A DNA stretch of 41,676 nucleotides, from positions 1 to 41,676 of the forward strand of contig CAJTRL010000030.1 of the NCBI GenBank assembly GCA_910578715.1. The letters are read 5' to 3'. This document shows positions 8,066 through 16,299 of the stretch, in pieces (position 1 is the stretch's first letter; each line of letters opens with the position of its first letter). The translations under genes and the position numbers were made by a program. The stretch comes from an uncultured Lachnospiraceae bacterium. Lineage in GTDB: Bacteria; Bacillota; Clostridia; Lachnospirales; Lachnospiraceae. The notes below the pieces were generated by a model. The model was given only the letters and a program-made list of their open reading frames with translations, was not told the origin of the DNA and made no database searches.

Positions 8066-9370
8066 ATGAGAATGTATGACCTGATTATGAAAAAAAGAAA
8101 CGGCGCTGCCCTCAGCGCGGAAGAAATCGACTGGATGGTTGCGGAATATACGGCGGACAAAATCCCCGATTATCAGATGTCGGCAATGATGATGGCTGTT
8201 TATTTTCAGGGGATGACAGGGGAAGAGACAGCGGCGCTCACGATGGCGATGGCACGAAGCGGCGATATGCTCGACCTGTCGGCTATCGAAGGCGTGAAAG
8301 CCGATAAGCATTCCACAGGGGGCGTCGGCGATAAGACTTCCATCGCGCTGATGCCGATGGTTGCGGCCTGTGGGCTGAAAATCGCCAAAATGAGCGGGAG
8401 GGGTCTCGGCCATACGGGAGGAACCATCGATAAACTGGAAAGTTTTCCGGGGTTTTCCACGGAAATTTCCACGGCACATTTTATAGAACAGGTGAACCGC
8501 ATCGGCATCTCCATTATGGGACAGACTTTGTCACTTGCCCCTGCGGATAAAAAACTCTATGCGCTCCGGGACGTTACGGCGACGGTCGATAACCTGTCTT
8601 TGATTGCCAGTTCCATCATGAGCAAGAAGCTGGCTTCCGGCGCGGATGCGATTGTGCTCGACGTGAAAACGGGAAGCGGCGCCTTTATGAAAAAGGAAGA
8701 AGACGCCTTCGCGCTGGCAAGGGAAATGGTGATGCTCGGAAAGAGCGCGGGCCGGAAAACGATTGCGGTCGTTACGGATATGGACCAGCCTCTGGGATGC
8801 GCTGTCGGCAACGCGCTGGAAGTAAAGGAAGCCATCGAAACACTGCGCGGAAACGGGCCGGAGGATTTTGTGACGCTGTGCATGACGCTTGGCACACAGA
8901 TGCTTCTGGCAGGCGGGAAGGCGGAAACAAACAAACAGGCGGAAGAAATGCTGCGGCGCGTCATAGAAGACGGTTCGGCGCTTCGGAAACTGGCGCAGTT
9001 TGTAGAGGCACAGGGCGGCAATGCGTCCGCCGTTTATGATACTTCGCTGCTTCCACAGGCTTCCCTTGTAGAGGAAATCCGCTCGGAGGAAGAGGGGTAT
9101 CTTACCAGAATGGTCTGCGACGAAGTCGGAACATGCGCGTTGATGCTCGGCGGCGGCAGGGAGACGAAAGAAAGTGAAATCGACCTTTCCGTTGGTCTCA
9201 TGCTGCAAAAAAAGGTCGGCGACTATGTAAAAAAGGGTGACGCGATTGCTGCAATTTACGCAAATGATGAAGGAAAACTTGCAATGGCTAAAACGCGCTT
9301 CCTGAAAGCCTGTTATTTTGGGGAAAAGGCGCCGGAAAGGGGAAGTTTTATCAAGGGCATCGTACGCTGA
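8066..9370 (+). CDS. pdp: Pyrimidine-nucleoside phosphorylase
   Basis: This 434-residue enzyme cleaves uridine, thymidine and deoxyuridine with phosphate to the base and (deoxy)ribose-1-phosphate in the cytosolic salvage pathway. The phosphate-binding loop KHSTGGVGDK is at 81-90. The family signature SGRGLGHTGGTIDKLE is at 110-125. The C-terminal lipoyl-like alpha/beta domain includes VGDYVKKGDAI. Length and N-terminus (MRMYDLIMKKRNG) match Bacillus Pdp rather than DeoA. AGGAAAGGAAG precedes the start at slightly long spacing. A long antisense reading frame across this gene is judged a shadow. Confidence 0.93.
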   Translation: MRMYDLIMKKRNGAALSAEEIDWMVAEYTADKIPDYQMSAMMMAVYFQGMTGEETAALTMAMARSGDMLDLSAIEGVKADKHSTGGVGDKTSIALMPMVAACGLKIAKMSGRGLGHTGGTIDKLESFPGFSTEISTAHFIEQVNRIGISIMGQTLSLAPADKKLYALRDVTATVDNLSLIASSIMSKKLASGADAIVLDVKTGSGAFMKKEEDAFALAREMVMLGKSAGRKTIAVVTDMDQPLGCAVGNALEVKEAIETLRGNGPEDFVTLCMTLGTQMLLAGGKAETNKQAEEMLRRVIEDGSALRKLAQFVEAQGGNASAVYDTSLLPQASLVEEIRSEEEGYLTRMVCDEVGTCALMLGGGRETKESEIDLSVGLMLQKKVGDYVKKGDAIAAIYANDEGKLAMAKTRFLKACYFGEKAPERGSFIKGIVR

Positions 9371-9398
9371 CGCATTCACGGGGGCCGGGGACGGATTT

Positions 9399-9428
9399 GT
9401 CATCAAAACGCCCTCCTTTTCATATACT
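9399..9428 (+). promoter_or_regulatory. Probable sigma-E (mother-cell sporulation) promoter for yqfCD
   Basis: GTCATCAA (9399-9406) and CATATACT (9421-9428) are separated by 14 bases. The -10 agrees with the Bacillus sigma-E consensus CATACAMT at 7 of 8 positions, and the -35 begins with the typical GTCAT. The -10 ends only 5 bases before the yqfC ATG, so the expected transcript start falls at or next to the start codon. yqfC and yqfD are sigma-E genes in Bacillus subtilis, which supports the call. Confidence 0.6.
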
Positions 9429-9433
9429 GTACC

Positions 9434-9721
9434 ATGAGAAAATCGTTAAAACCTTCTTTATCCAGACAAAAAGAAATTATCGTCGAATCGCTGAAACTTC
9501 CAAGAGATACCATGCTTGGCGATTCTATTGTGACCATAACCGGGAACAGAGAGGCATTTATTGAAAATTACAAGGGGATTCTGGAATATACGAAAGAATC
9601 CATTGTTTTACAGGGGAAAAACTGCCGAATCAGTTTTCAGGGAAAAAAATTGTCAATCGACTACTATACCAATGAAGACATGAAAATAGGGGGATTTATC
9701 GAGAGCGTCCGTTATTTTTAG
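9434..9721 (+). CDS. yqfC: Sporulation protein YqfC
   Basis: The 95-residue protein matches the YqfC/YabP family: a basic N-terminus, the LKLPRDTMLGDSIVTITGN core, and a beta-rich C-terminus ending in GGFIESVRYF. It is expressed in the mother cell during spore formation in Bacillus. Its biochemical role is not established. No Shine-Dalgarno sequence precedes the ATG, and a sigma-E-like -10 lies 5 bases upstream, suggesting a leaderless or nearly leaderless mRNA. yqfD follows 23 bases later with a strong ribosome site. Confidence 0.9.
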   Translation: MRKSLKPSLSRQKEIIVESLKLPRDTMLGDSIVTITGNREAFIENYKGILEYTKESIVLQGKNCRISFQGKKLSIDYYTNEDMKIGGFIESVRYF

Positions 9722-9744
9722 CACGACGGGAATGGGGGAATCCG

Positions 9745-11019
9745 ATGCTTCATTGGATACAATATGTAAAGGGGTACGTTTCCATCAAAGTATGGGGCTA
9801 TTCCACGGAACGTTTTTTGAATCTGTGCGGAAATCATGATATTCTGGTCTGGGATATCGAAAATCATGGCGATTATTATACGATGAAAGTCAGCGTGAAG
9901 GGTTTTTTTGCTTTAAAGACGCTGCTCCGAAAGACCGGAACCAGGGCGGCTGTCCTGAAAAGGTATGGTCTGCCTTTTTTTGTGCCCAAAATGAAAAGAA
10001 GAAAAATATTTGTTTCCGGTCTGCTTATCTGTCTGCTTTTCTGGATTCTGACCGGATTCTATATCTGGGATATTAAAATAGAAGGAAATTATTCGCTGAC
10101 GGAAGATGTGCTGATGGACTATCTGGAAACCCAGGGGGTCCATACGTCGATGCCAAAGAAAAATCTGCAGATAGAAGAATTGGAAATGCAGCTTCGGGAA
10201 GAATATGATATAATTACCTGGGCGTCTCTGCGGGTGGACGGAACAACACTGATTATCCAGATAAGGGAAAACGAACTGCCGGACAATGATTATGAAAATC
10301 TGTCGGAAGCAAATGGCTCCGAACCGGGCGAAGATGCAGGAAGCGGAAAGGATATTGTCGCATCCAAAGACGGCGTTATCGTTTATATGATAACCAGAAA
10401 GGGCGTTCCACAGGTAACGGTCGGCGATACTGTGGAGAAAGGACAGATTCTTGTCAGCGGCGCCGTACCGGTTTATAATGACGACAACACCATACGCAAA
10501 TATCAGTATTATGAAGCGGATGCGGATATCATGATTATGTATGAAAAATCTATCTGCGTGGAGCGAAAGACCGCCTGGCAGGATAAAGAGTATTCGGGAC
10601 GGGAAAAAAAGATTTTTCTGTTCGGCATCCGGGACAAAGAATGGAATCTTTCAGCCGGAAAAGTGAAGTTTGAGACTTATGATGTTTCCGGAGAAAAGAA
10701 ACAGGTACAGCTTCTGGACCATTTATTTCTTCCCGTTTTTTATGGCGTCAAACAGGCGAAAGAATACACGCTCGTACCCAAACTGCATACGGAGGAAGAA
10801 ATGCAGCAGATTATGGAAGAAGAATGGAATAAAATATTACAGACTTTAGAGGAAAAAAGTGTACAAATTATAGAAAAAAATGTTACAATAAATAAGAATA
10901 GGGAATTTTGGGTTCTGAATGCACACATGCAGCTGATGGAAGAAGCGATACAGACGGTTCCGAATACGACGGAACAAATCCCTGTTACGGAAAGCGAAGA
11001 AGAGGTAGCAATACAATAG
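9745..11019 (+). CDS. yqfD: Sporulation protein YqfD
   Basis: The 424-residue protein has an N-terminal domain of about 80 residues, one clear membrane helix (about 87-107, KIFVSGLLICLLFWILTGFY) and a large domain probably on the far side of the membrane. A hallmark begins just after the helix (WDIKIEGN). This is the YqfD family, grouped with SpoIV-type sporulation proteins; its role is thought to be at the forespore-engulfing membrane, but it is not well defined. GGGGGA at good spacing precedes the start. It is placed between yqfC and phoH as in Bacillus and most clostridia. Confidence 0.9.
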   Translation: MLHWIQYVKGYVSIKVWGYSTERFLNLCGNHDILVWDIENHGDYYTMKVSVKGFFALKTLLRKTGTRAAVLKRYGLPFFVPKMKRRKIFVSGLLICLLFWILTGFYIWDIKIEGNYSLTEDVLMDYLETQGVHTSMPKKNLQIEELEMQLREEYDIITWASLRVDGTTLIIQIRENELPDNDYENLSEANGSEPGEDAGSGKDIVASKDGVIVYMITRKGVPQVTVGDTVEKGQILVSGAVPVYNDDNTIRKYQYYEADADIMIMYEKSICVERKTAWQDKEYSGREKKIFLFGIRDKEWNLSAGKVKFETYDVSGEKKQVQLLDHLFLPVFYGVKQAKEYTLVPKLHTEEEMQQIMEEEWNKILQTLEEKSVQIIEKNVTINKNREFWVLNAHMQLMEEAIQTVPNTTEQIPVTESEEEVAIQ

Positions 11020-11022
11020 CCT

Positions 11023-12045
11023 ATGGATGAATTTACGATGAGAATGGATGTTCCGATGGAACATATGCAGAATCTGTTCGGGGAGTATGACGCTTTTATT
11101 AAGAAACTGGAGAACGATTTTCATGTCGTGGTGATTAACCGGGATGGCGCCGTGAAAATAAATGGCCGGAAGGAAGATGTGGAGAAAGCGGCCAAAACGG
11201 TGCGGGAACTCGTTCTTCTGTCGGAAAGAGGAACGGTTTTACAGGAACAGAATATTGATTATGCAATCGAACTTGGAAAAGAGAACAAAGAAGAGATGCT
11301 TCTTGCCATTGACGATGACTGTATCTGCCATACGATGAGCGGCAAACCGGTAAAACCAAAGACGCTCGGACAAAAACAGTATGTGGATGCGATTCGGAAC
11401 AATATGATTGTATTTGGCTTAGGCCCGGCGGGAACGGGGAAAACTTATCTGGCAATGGCGATGGCGATTACCGCTTTTAAGAACAACGAGGTAAGCCGGA
11501 TTATTTTGACGAGGCCGGCCATTGAAGCGGGCGAAAAGCTCGGTTTTCTGCCGGGCGATTTACAGAGCAAGGTAGACCCGTATCTGCGGCCTCTCTACGA
11601 TGCCCTCTATCAGATTATGGGCGCGGACAGTTTTACGAAAAACATGGAAAAAGGACTGATAGAAGTGGCGCCGCTCGCTTATATGCGGGGCAGAACGCTG
11701 GATAATGCCTATATTATTCTGGACGAGGCGCAGAATACGACGCCGGCGCAGATGAAAATGTTTTTAACGAGAATCGGTTTCGGCTCCAAAGTCGTGATTA
11801 CGGGAGACGCTTCCCAGAAAGATTTGGCGCCGGATGCTAAATCGGGGCTGGACGTTGCGGCAAGGGTATTGTCCAAAATTGACGATATCGCATTTTGCAA
11901 TCTGACGAGTAAAGATGTGGTCAGACATCCGCTCGTCCAGAAAATTGTCAAAGCCTATGAAACTTACGAAGCAAAAGAGAAAAATCCCTACAATAACTAT
12001 GAGAAGAAGCGTCGAGGCAGGAACTTAGAGCATGGAAGAAAATAA
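11023..12045 (+). CDS. phoH: PhoH family ATPase
   Basis: The 340-residue protein has an N-terminal KH-like nucleic-acid-binding region (about 1-70) and a PhoH NTPase domain. Walker A GPAGTGKT is at 134-141, Walker B YIILDEAQ at 230-237, and a TRPAIEAGEKLGFLPGD segment follows Walker A. PhoH-like proteins are predicted RNA-acting ATPases often linked to YbeY and ribosome RNA maturation. ybeY lies two genes downstream here, as in most Firmicutes. It starts 3 bases after the yqfD stop and its end overlaps the next gene by 14 bases, so the genes form one operon. Confidence 0.93.
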   Translation: MDEFTMRMDVPMEHMQNLFGEYDAFIKKLENDFHVVVINRDGAVKINGRKEDVEKAAKTVRELVLLSERGTVLQEQNIDYAIELGKENKEEMLLAIDDDCICHTMSGKPVKPKTLGQKQYVDAIRNNMIVFGLGPAGTGKTYLAMAMAITAFKNNEVSRIILTRPAIEAGEKLGFLPGDLQSKVDPYLRPLYDALYQIMGADSFTKNMEKGLIEVAPLAYMRGRTLDNAYIILDEAQNTTPAQMKMFLTRIGFGSKVVITGDASQKDLAPDAKSGLDVAARVLSKIDDIAFCNLTSKDVVRHPLVQKIVKAYETYEAKEKNPYNNYEKKRRGRNLEHGRK

Positions 12046-13345
12046 GGAAATCATTCAGAATACACAGGAAATAACAAAGAAACAGAGCGTCCGGAAAGCG
12101 GAAAATGTGGAAGCGGAAGAGAGCACCATAAGAAACGGGGATGAGGAAAACGTAAAAAAACAGAAGGCGTTAAAATATCTGCTTTTTTTTCTGATGTTCT
12201 TTATCGCGGGCATTCTGGCCGGGGCAGGTTCTTTCCTGTACGGGCGGGACAAAGCGGAAATTATCTGTAATACCGTGATGGTAATGCTTGGGACAGGCAT
12301 GGTAATTTTTGCGCTGCTGTTCAGCGAGGTAAACGGCCTGTACTACTATGCGAATCAGGGAAAATACGGTAAATTCGTGTTGTTTTATCTTGTAGCTATG
12401 GCATTATCGCTTGTTTTTCCGCTGCTGCCTGTATCCGGATGGCCTTATCTGGTCGTTTTTGTCATTCTGAGCCTGTTCAGCAACAGCATTTCCGGTCTGG
12501 TCGCTGGAAGCGTCTGTCTCATGCTTCCGGTCATGCTGCAAAATACCGGAGGAAGCCGGGAATTTATGCTGTATTTTTTCAGCGGCCTTGTGGGCATTCT
12601 GGTATTCAGCCGGTTAAACGAAGACTTTAAAGTAGGGCTTCCCGTTTTCATTTCCCTGGTCTGTCTTACGGTCTGTTTATCCGCTAATATTGTTCTATTT
12701 GAGCGGGAGAGACTTTCCATTTCACAGTTCACCTTTGTGGCGATTAATATTATGGTGAATTTTATTTTGCTGCTGATAACGCTGAAAATATTCAATGGAA
12801 GCGTGATTCATCGGTACAGAGACCGGTATATGGATTTAAATGACCCGGAATTTCCACTGCTCGTCCAGTTGAAGGAATATGACAAGGCGGAATATTACCG
12901 GGGCATTCACACGGCTTATCTGGGGGACCGGATTGCAAAACGGATTGGCGTGAACGACGTGGTTGTCAAAGCCTGCGGTTATTATCACAGAATCGGTATC
13001 TTAAAGGGAGAAAATACCTGGGAAAACGTCAAGTCGATTTGTGAGGAATACCGCATTCCGGAAGATACGAGAAAGGTTCTGAAGGAATACCTGACGAGGC
13101 CGGACAAAGTGATTTCCAAAGAAACGACGGTTCTCATGTTTGCGGACTGCATTGTCAGTACAATACTTGACGAATTTCACAAAGACCCGAAGGCGGAACT
13201 GAACTATAAACAGATTATCGATACGGTATTCAATAAAAAAATGGAAGCGGGAACCCTTTCGGAAAGCGATATTTCCATTGCCCAGATGCGGGAAATGAGA
13301 AAACTATTTAAAGCGGAGCAGTTATATTATGACTTTTTACGTTGA
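12032..13345 (+). CDS. Short PgpH/YqfF-like membrane protein with a degenerate HD domain
   Basis: The gene sits between phoH and ybeY, where Firmicutes usually carry pgpH (yqfF), the 7TM-HD c-di-AMP phosphodiesterase. At 437 residues it is far shorter than the roughly 700-residue PgpH and lacks the large extracellular 7TMR-HDED domain. About seven hydrophobic helices lie between residues 47 and 255, followed by a C-terminal HD-like domain. The first His is kept (GIHTAYLG, H293) and the last Asp is kept (MFADC, D372), but the central HD motif reads HR (YYHRIG, H319-R320). Loss of this metal-binding Asp makes hydrolase activity doubtful. It may be a pseudoenzyme or sensor. It overlaps phoH by 14 bases and ybeY by 17 bases, so it is firmly embedded in the operon and appears intact. 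Confidence 0.8.
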   Translation: MEENKEIIQNTQEITKKQSVRKAENVEAEESTIRNGDEENVKKQKALKYLLFFLMFFIAGILAGAGSFLYGRDKAEIICNTVMVMLGTGMVIFALLFSEVNGLYYYANQGKYGKFVLFYLVAMALSLVFPLLPVSGWPYLVVFVILSLFSNSISGLVAGSVCLMLPVMLQNTGGSREFMLYFFSGLVGILVFSRLNEDFKVGLPVFISLVCLTVCLSANIVLFERERLSISQFTFVAINIMVNFILLLITLKIFNGSVIHRYRDRYMDLNDPEFPLLVQLKEYDKAEYYRGIHTAYLGDRIAKRIGVNDVVVKACGYYHRIGILKGENTWENVKSICEEYRIPEDTRKVLKEYLTRPDKVISKETTVLMFADCIVSTILDEFHKDPKAELNYKQIIDTVFNKKMEAGTLSESDISIAQMREMRKLFKAEQLYYDFLR

Positions 13346-13841
13346 AAATGATACGGAGAGAGTATTTGCCTTTTCTCCGGAAGAGATATTCAGACAGGTT
13401 GCGCAGGCGGTGCTGGAAGCGGAAAACTGCCCTTATGAAGCGGGGGTAAATCTGCTTCTGACAGACAATGAAGGGATTCGCGCCTATAACAGGGAATATC
13501 GTGGAATTGATAAGGAAACGGATGTATTATCTTTCCCCAATCTGGATTTTGAACAGCCGGGAGTTTTTTCCATTGCCGAAGAAGCGGAAGCGGATTATTT
13601 TGACCCGGAAAGCGGAGAGCTGTTGCTGGGCGATATCATGATTTCTGTTGAGAAAGTGGCGGAACAGGCGGCGGAATATGGGCACAGCGAACGGAGAGAA
13701 TTTGCGTTTCTTACGGCGCACAGCATGTTTCACCTGTGCGGCTACGACCACATGACCGCAAAGGAGGCGGCCGCCATGGAGCAGAAACAGGAAGCGCTTC
13801 TGGAACGTCTTGGCATTGTACGTGACGGCATGACGAAATAA
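13329..13841 (+). CDS. ybeY: YbeY, rRNA maturation endoribonuclease
   Basis: The 170-residue UPF0054 metalloprotein shows the zinc-binding signature HSMFHLCGYDH with H131, H135 and H141. An upstream arginine/aspartate motif precedes it (YRGIDKETDVLSFP, 57-70). YbeY acts in 16S rRNA 3'-end processing and late ribosome quality control. It carries the acidic insertion (about 80-98) common in clostridial members. The start at 13329 overlaps the preceding gene by 17 bases, suggesting coupling. The usual next genes (dgkA, cdd, era) are absent; a flippase gene follows instead. Confidence 0.93.
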   Translation: MTFYVENDTERVFAFSPEEIFRQVAQAVLEAENCPYEAGVNLLLTDNEGIRAYNREYRGIDKETDVLSFPNLDFEQPGVFSIAEEAEADYFDPESGELLLGDIMISVEKVAEQAAEYGHSERREFAFLTAHSMFHLCGYDHMTAKEAAAMEQKQEALLERLGIVRDGMTK

Positions 13842-13850
13842 ACTTTTGAT

Positions 13851-15551
13851 TTGAATGTCTGCGGAAGCGGACGGATGGGTGTAAAAATGGGATTACGAAA
13901 GAAAGAGACGTCTTTTAGCAGGGGAAGGCTCCCAAAAAACAATCGAAACAGTTTTGCGGCGAATGCGGGAATTATTACTTATATACTTCTGCTCGGAATG
14001 AGAATCCCGCTTTCGGGAATGATTGGAGAAGCCGGCGTCGGGCTGCTGGCCCCGGCCTTTGAGTTATATATGCTGACAGCGCTGTTATTTGCTTATGGAA
14101 TATCCAGGACGATGACGGGGCTGATTCGTTATCGCATCAAAAGAGGACAGTATAAAAATGCCGGGAAAGTTTTTCGCACCTCCCTTCAAATTTCGCTGTT
14201 TTTCGGATGCTTTATCGCCCTGATAACGGCCGTCCTTTCCGATTTCCTTGCAACGGATGCGTTTTTGGAAGCCATGAGCCGGAAGGCGGTTCTTGCGGCT
14301 GCCCCGATAGTGATTTTATCCGCGGTAATCAGTGTGTTCCGGGGGCACTTCAATGGAAACGGGTTTGGTCCGCTTGTCGTCTATTCCCAGTATATCGAAA
14401 AAATAGCGATGCTGGCTGCCGGAATCGCAGGCGGAAGGCTTTATTATCAGTATGGCCAAAAAGTTTCGGCGCTTCTGAAAAATGATATGGCGGCCTGTGC
14501 CTATGGCGCTCAGGGCGTAATGTTTGGCATTATGGCGGCGGAGCTGATTACGCTGATTTATCTGCTTGTCGTTTATGTGCTTCTTTCCGGCTCTCTCAAA
14601 ACGCAGATGATGCAGGATGGCGGACGGAGAATGGAGAGCAAAGGCGAGATTGCGGGCATGCTGTTAGGAAACGGCCTTCCGATGGGGTTATTTATCCTTT
14701 TATCCAATTCTTTTATGATGCTTGACCAGCGTTTTTTCAATTTCTGTATGAACCGGAAAGAACAGGGCGATATCCGGACGGCTGCCTGGGGAGCTTATTA
14801 TGGAAAATATGCGGTTCTTATCGGCATTGGCACGGCGCTTGTCTGTCTGGCAGTACATCCCTCAGTCGGAAAGATAGCGGCTTCCTATGACAGAGAAGAA
14901 TACCGCATGATGCGCGAGCGCGTCGGCCTTGCCGTAAAAAAAGCATGTGTCGTGGCATTTCCGGCGGCCGTTATTCTGGCAGTACTGGCAGGGAGCTTTG
15001 TTGCCGGACTGTACCAGGGCGAGGATGAAGAGGCAGTCCGGGCGGTCAGACAGGGAACAATGGTCGTTTTCTTTTATGGGACTGCCTATCTGTTTGGGCA
15101 GATAATGTTGAAAATACGAATGACCAAAGAACTGCTGTTCTGTCTGGCAGTTGCTTTTGCGGTGCATGCTGCCGCGGCATTTTTGTTTGTACAGAAAGGA
15201 CTGCTGGGAATGGACGGCATTGTGTATTCCCTGATTCTTTATACGGGTGTGCTGGCGGTTTCGATGTTCGTTCTGGTCAGCAGAAGAATCGGCTATAAAC
15301 AGGAATGGATTTATTCGTTTGTGTTTCCGGCGGGCGCGGCGGCGGTTTCCGGTCTGGCCGTCATGCTGATTGATAAAATTCTTTTTGCGCTTATCGGTCC
15401 GCTGCCGTCGCTGCTTATCAGCGGCCTCGTGGGAATGATTTTTTATATGGTTATCGTTATCCTGCTGCATGTGGTAAATGAGGGCGAGCTTGCCGAAATG
15501 CCGTTAGGCGGCCTCTGGGTCGCAATCGGAAGACTTTTCGGCGTGCTGTAA
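13851..15551 (+). CDS. MOP-superfamily flippase (SpoVB/polysaccharide exporter type)
   Basis: The product of about 560 residues has roughly 14 hydrophobic helices. The arrangement is that of oligosaccharidyl-lipid flippases such as SpoVB, MurJ and Wzx, with VISVFRGHFNGNGFGPLVVYSQYIEK resembling the SpoVB-type loop (about residues 160-185). Such proteins flip lipid-linked saccharides across the membrane; in sporulating Firmicutes SpoVB acts in spore cortex synthesis. The substrate cannot be read from the sequence, so no symbol is given. The start is uncertain: ATG 13851 has no ribosome site, whereas ATG 13875 and 13887 follow GGAAGCGG and GGATGGG, and the first helix begins only near residue 40. 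Confidence 0.78.
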   Translation: MNVCGSGRMGVKMGLRKKETSFSRGRLPKNNRNSFAANAGIITYILLLGMRIPLSGMIGEAGVGLLAPAFELYMLTALLFAYGISRTMTGLIRYRIKRGQYKNAGKVFRTSLQISLFFGCFIALITAVLSDFLATDAFLEAMSRKAVLAAAPIVILSAVISVFRGHFNGNGFGPLVVYSQYIEKIAMLAAGIAGGRLYYQYGQKVSALLKNDMAACAYGAQGVMFGIMAAELITLIYLLVVYVLLSGSLKTQMMQDGGRRMESKGEIAGMLLGNGLPMGLFILLSNSFMMLDQRFFNFCMNRKEQGDIRTAAWGAYYGKYAVLIGIGTALVCLAVHPSVGKIAASYDREEYRMMRERVGLAVKKACVVAFPAAVILAVLAGSFVAGLYQGEDEEAVRAVRQGTMVVFFYGTAYLFGQIMLKIRMTKELLFCLAVAFAVHAAAAFLFVQKGLLGMDGIVYSLILYTGVLAVSMFVLVSRRIGYKQEWIYSFVFPAGAAAVSGLAVMLIDKILFALIGPLPSLLISGLVGMIFYMVIVILLHVVNEGELAEMPLGGLWVAIGRLFGVL

Positions 15552-15642
15552 TAACGGAAAATATCGGTAAAACTGAATAAAAAAATTTTTTTGACTGATA
15601 CTGATAGTAGATGACTTTGGAAAAGGAAAGAGGCTTACCGGA

Positions 15643-16284
15643 ATGAAAGTTGTAAAACGTATCAGTCTTTTTTTTGTTATGGCGGGGATTATGTTCAGCG
15701 CCGGCAGTTATGCCACACTGAAAGCGGAACAGTTTTTTTATCCGAACAAATACGGGGAAACGGGAAACGGCACTGCAGCTTTATATCAGGACGGTGAAAA
15801 GGCGAAAGAGCAGGTCATCGAAACGGCGGTCGAAAAAGCGCCGGTAATAACGGCGGACACCGTTTATTTTATCGAAGAAATAAATCTTTCCGATGGAACG
15901 GTACAGGAAAAAGAGGAAGAAATACCGGTAAAATATATCGGACTGGACAGAGAGGAACTGCTTGGCGAACTGGAAGCATACGACAACAATCCGGCGCTTT
16001 CGGATTTGAAAATGGGTTTTCAGAACATTGAACTGTCCAGCTTTTCCAGAGACAGGGTAGTTGTCTGCAAATATTACAGACCGGAGCCGGAAGAGAAGGG
16101 GTTTTATCTGATGGTAGCCGACCACTTCGTTATCGTTTATGAGAAAGATAAAAAAACCATTCACACGAATACGGACATTTTGCTGGAAAGTCTGAGCGAG
16201 GAGCTGCAGACGGAAATTATCCGGGGAAAATATATAGAGAACGAACAGGAACTGTATAATTTTCTTGAGTCTTATTCCAGTTAG
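15643..16284 (+). CDS. Membrane-anchored BofC-like protein
   Basis: This 213-residue protein has an N-terminal hydrophobic segment (about 7-25) serving as signal anchor, then an acidic extracytoplasmic part. The C-terminal region has the pattern GLDREELLGEL, FYLMVADHFVIVYE and IIRGKYIENEQELYNFLESYSS. This resembles the C-terminal domain of BofC, the forespore regulator of SpoIVB signalling, but the match is from memory of the pattern and is not secure. The placement after a SpoVB-like flippase and near yqfCD agrees with a sporulation role. AAAAGGAAAGAGG precedes the start. Confidence 0.55.
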   Translation: MKVVKRISLFFVMAGIMFSAGSYATLKAEQFFYPNKYGETGNGTAALYQDGEKAKEQVIETAVEKAPVITADTVYFIEEINLSDGTVQEKEEEIPVKYIGLDREELLGELEAYDNNPALSDLKMGFQNIELSSFSRDRVVVCKYYRPEPEEKGFYLMVADHFVIVYEKDKKTIHTNTDILLESLSEELQTEIIRGKYIENEQELYNFLESYSS

Positions 16285-16299
16285 TGCTATCATTATAAA

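Noticed and set aside
8531..9406. 291-codon minus-strand reading frame preceded by AAAAGGAGGG and ATG
   Set aside because: It lies antisense to the complete pdp gene, its translation has no recognisable domain and an unusual composition, and such long antisense frames are common here because of codon bias. The ribosome-site match is probably chance.
15589..15617. Promoter starting with TTGACT before the BofC-like gene
   Set aside because: No acceptable -10 is found at 16-18 bases; the gene may be read from upstream or from a sporulation promoter I could not define.
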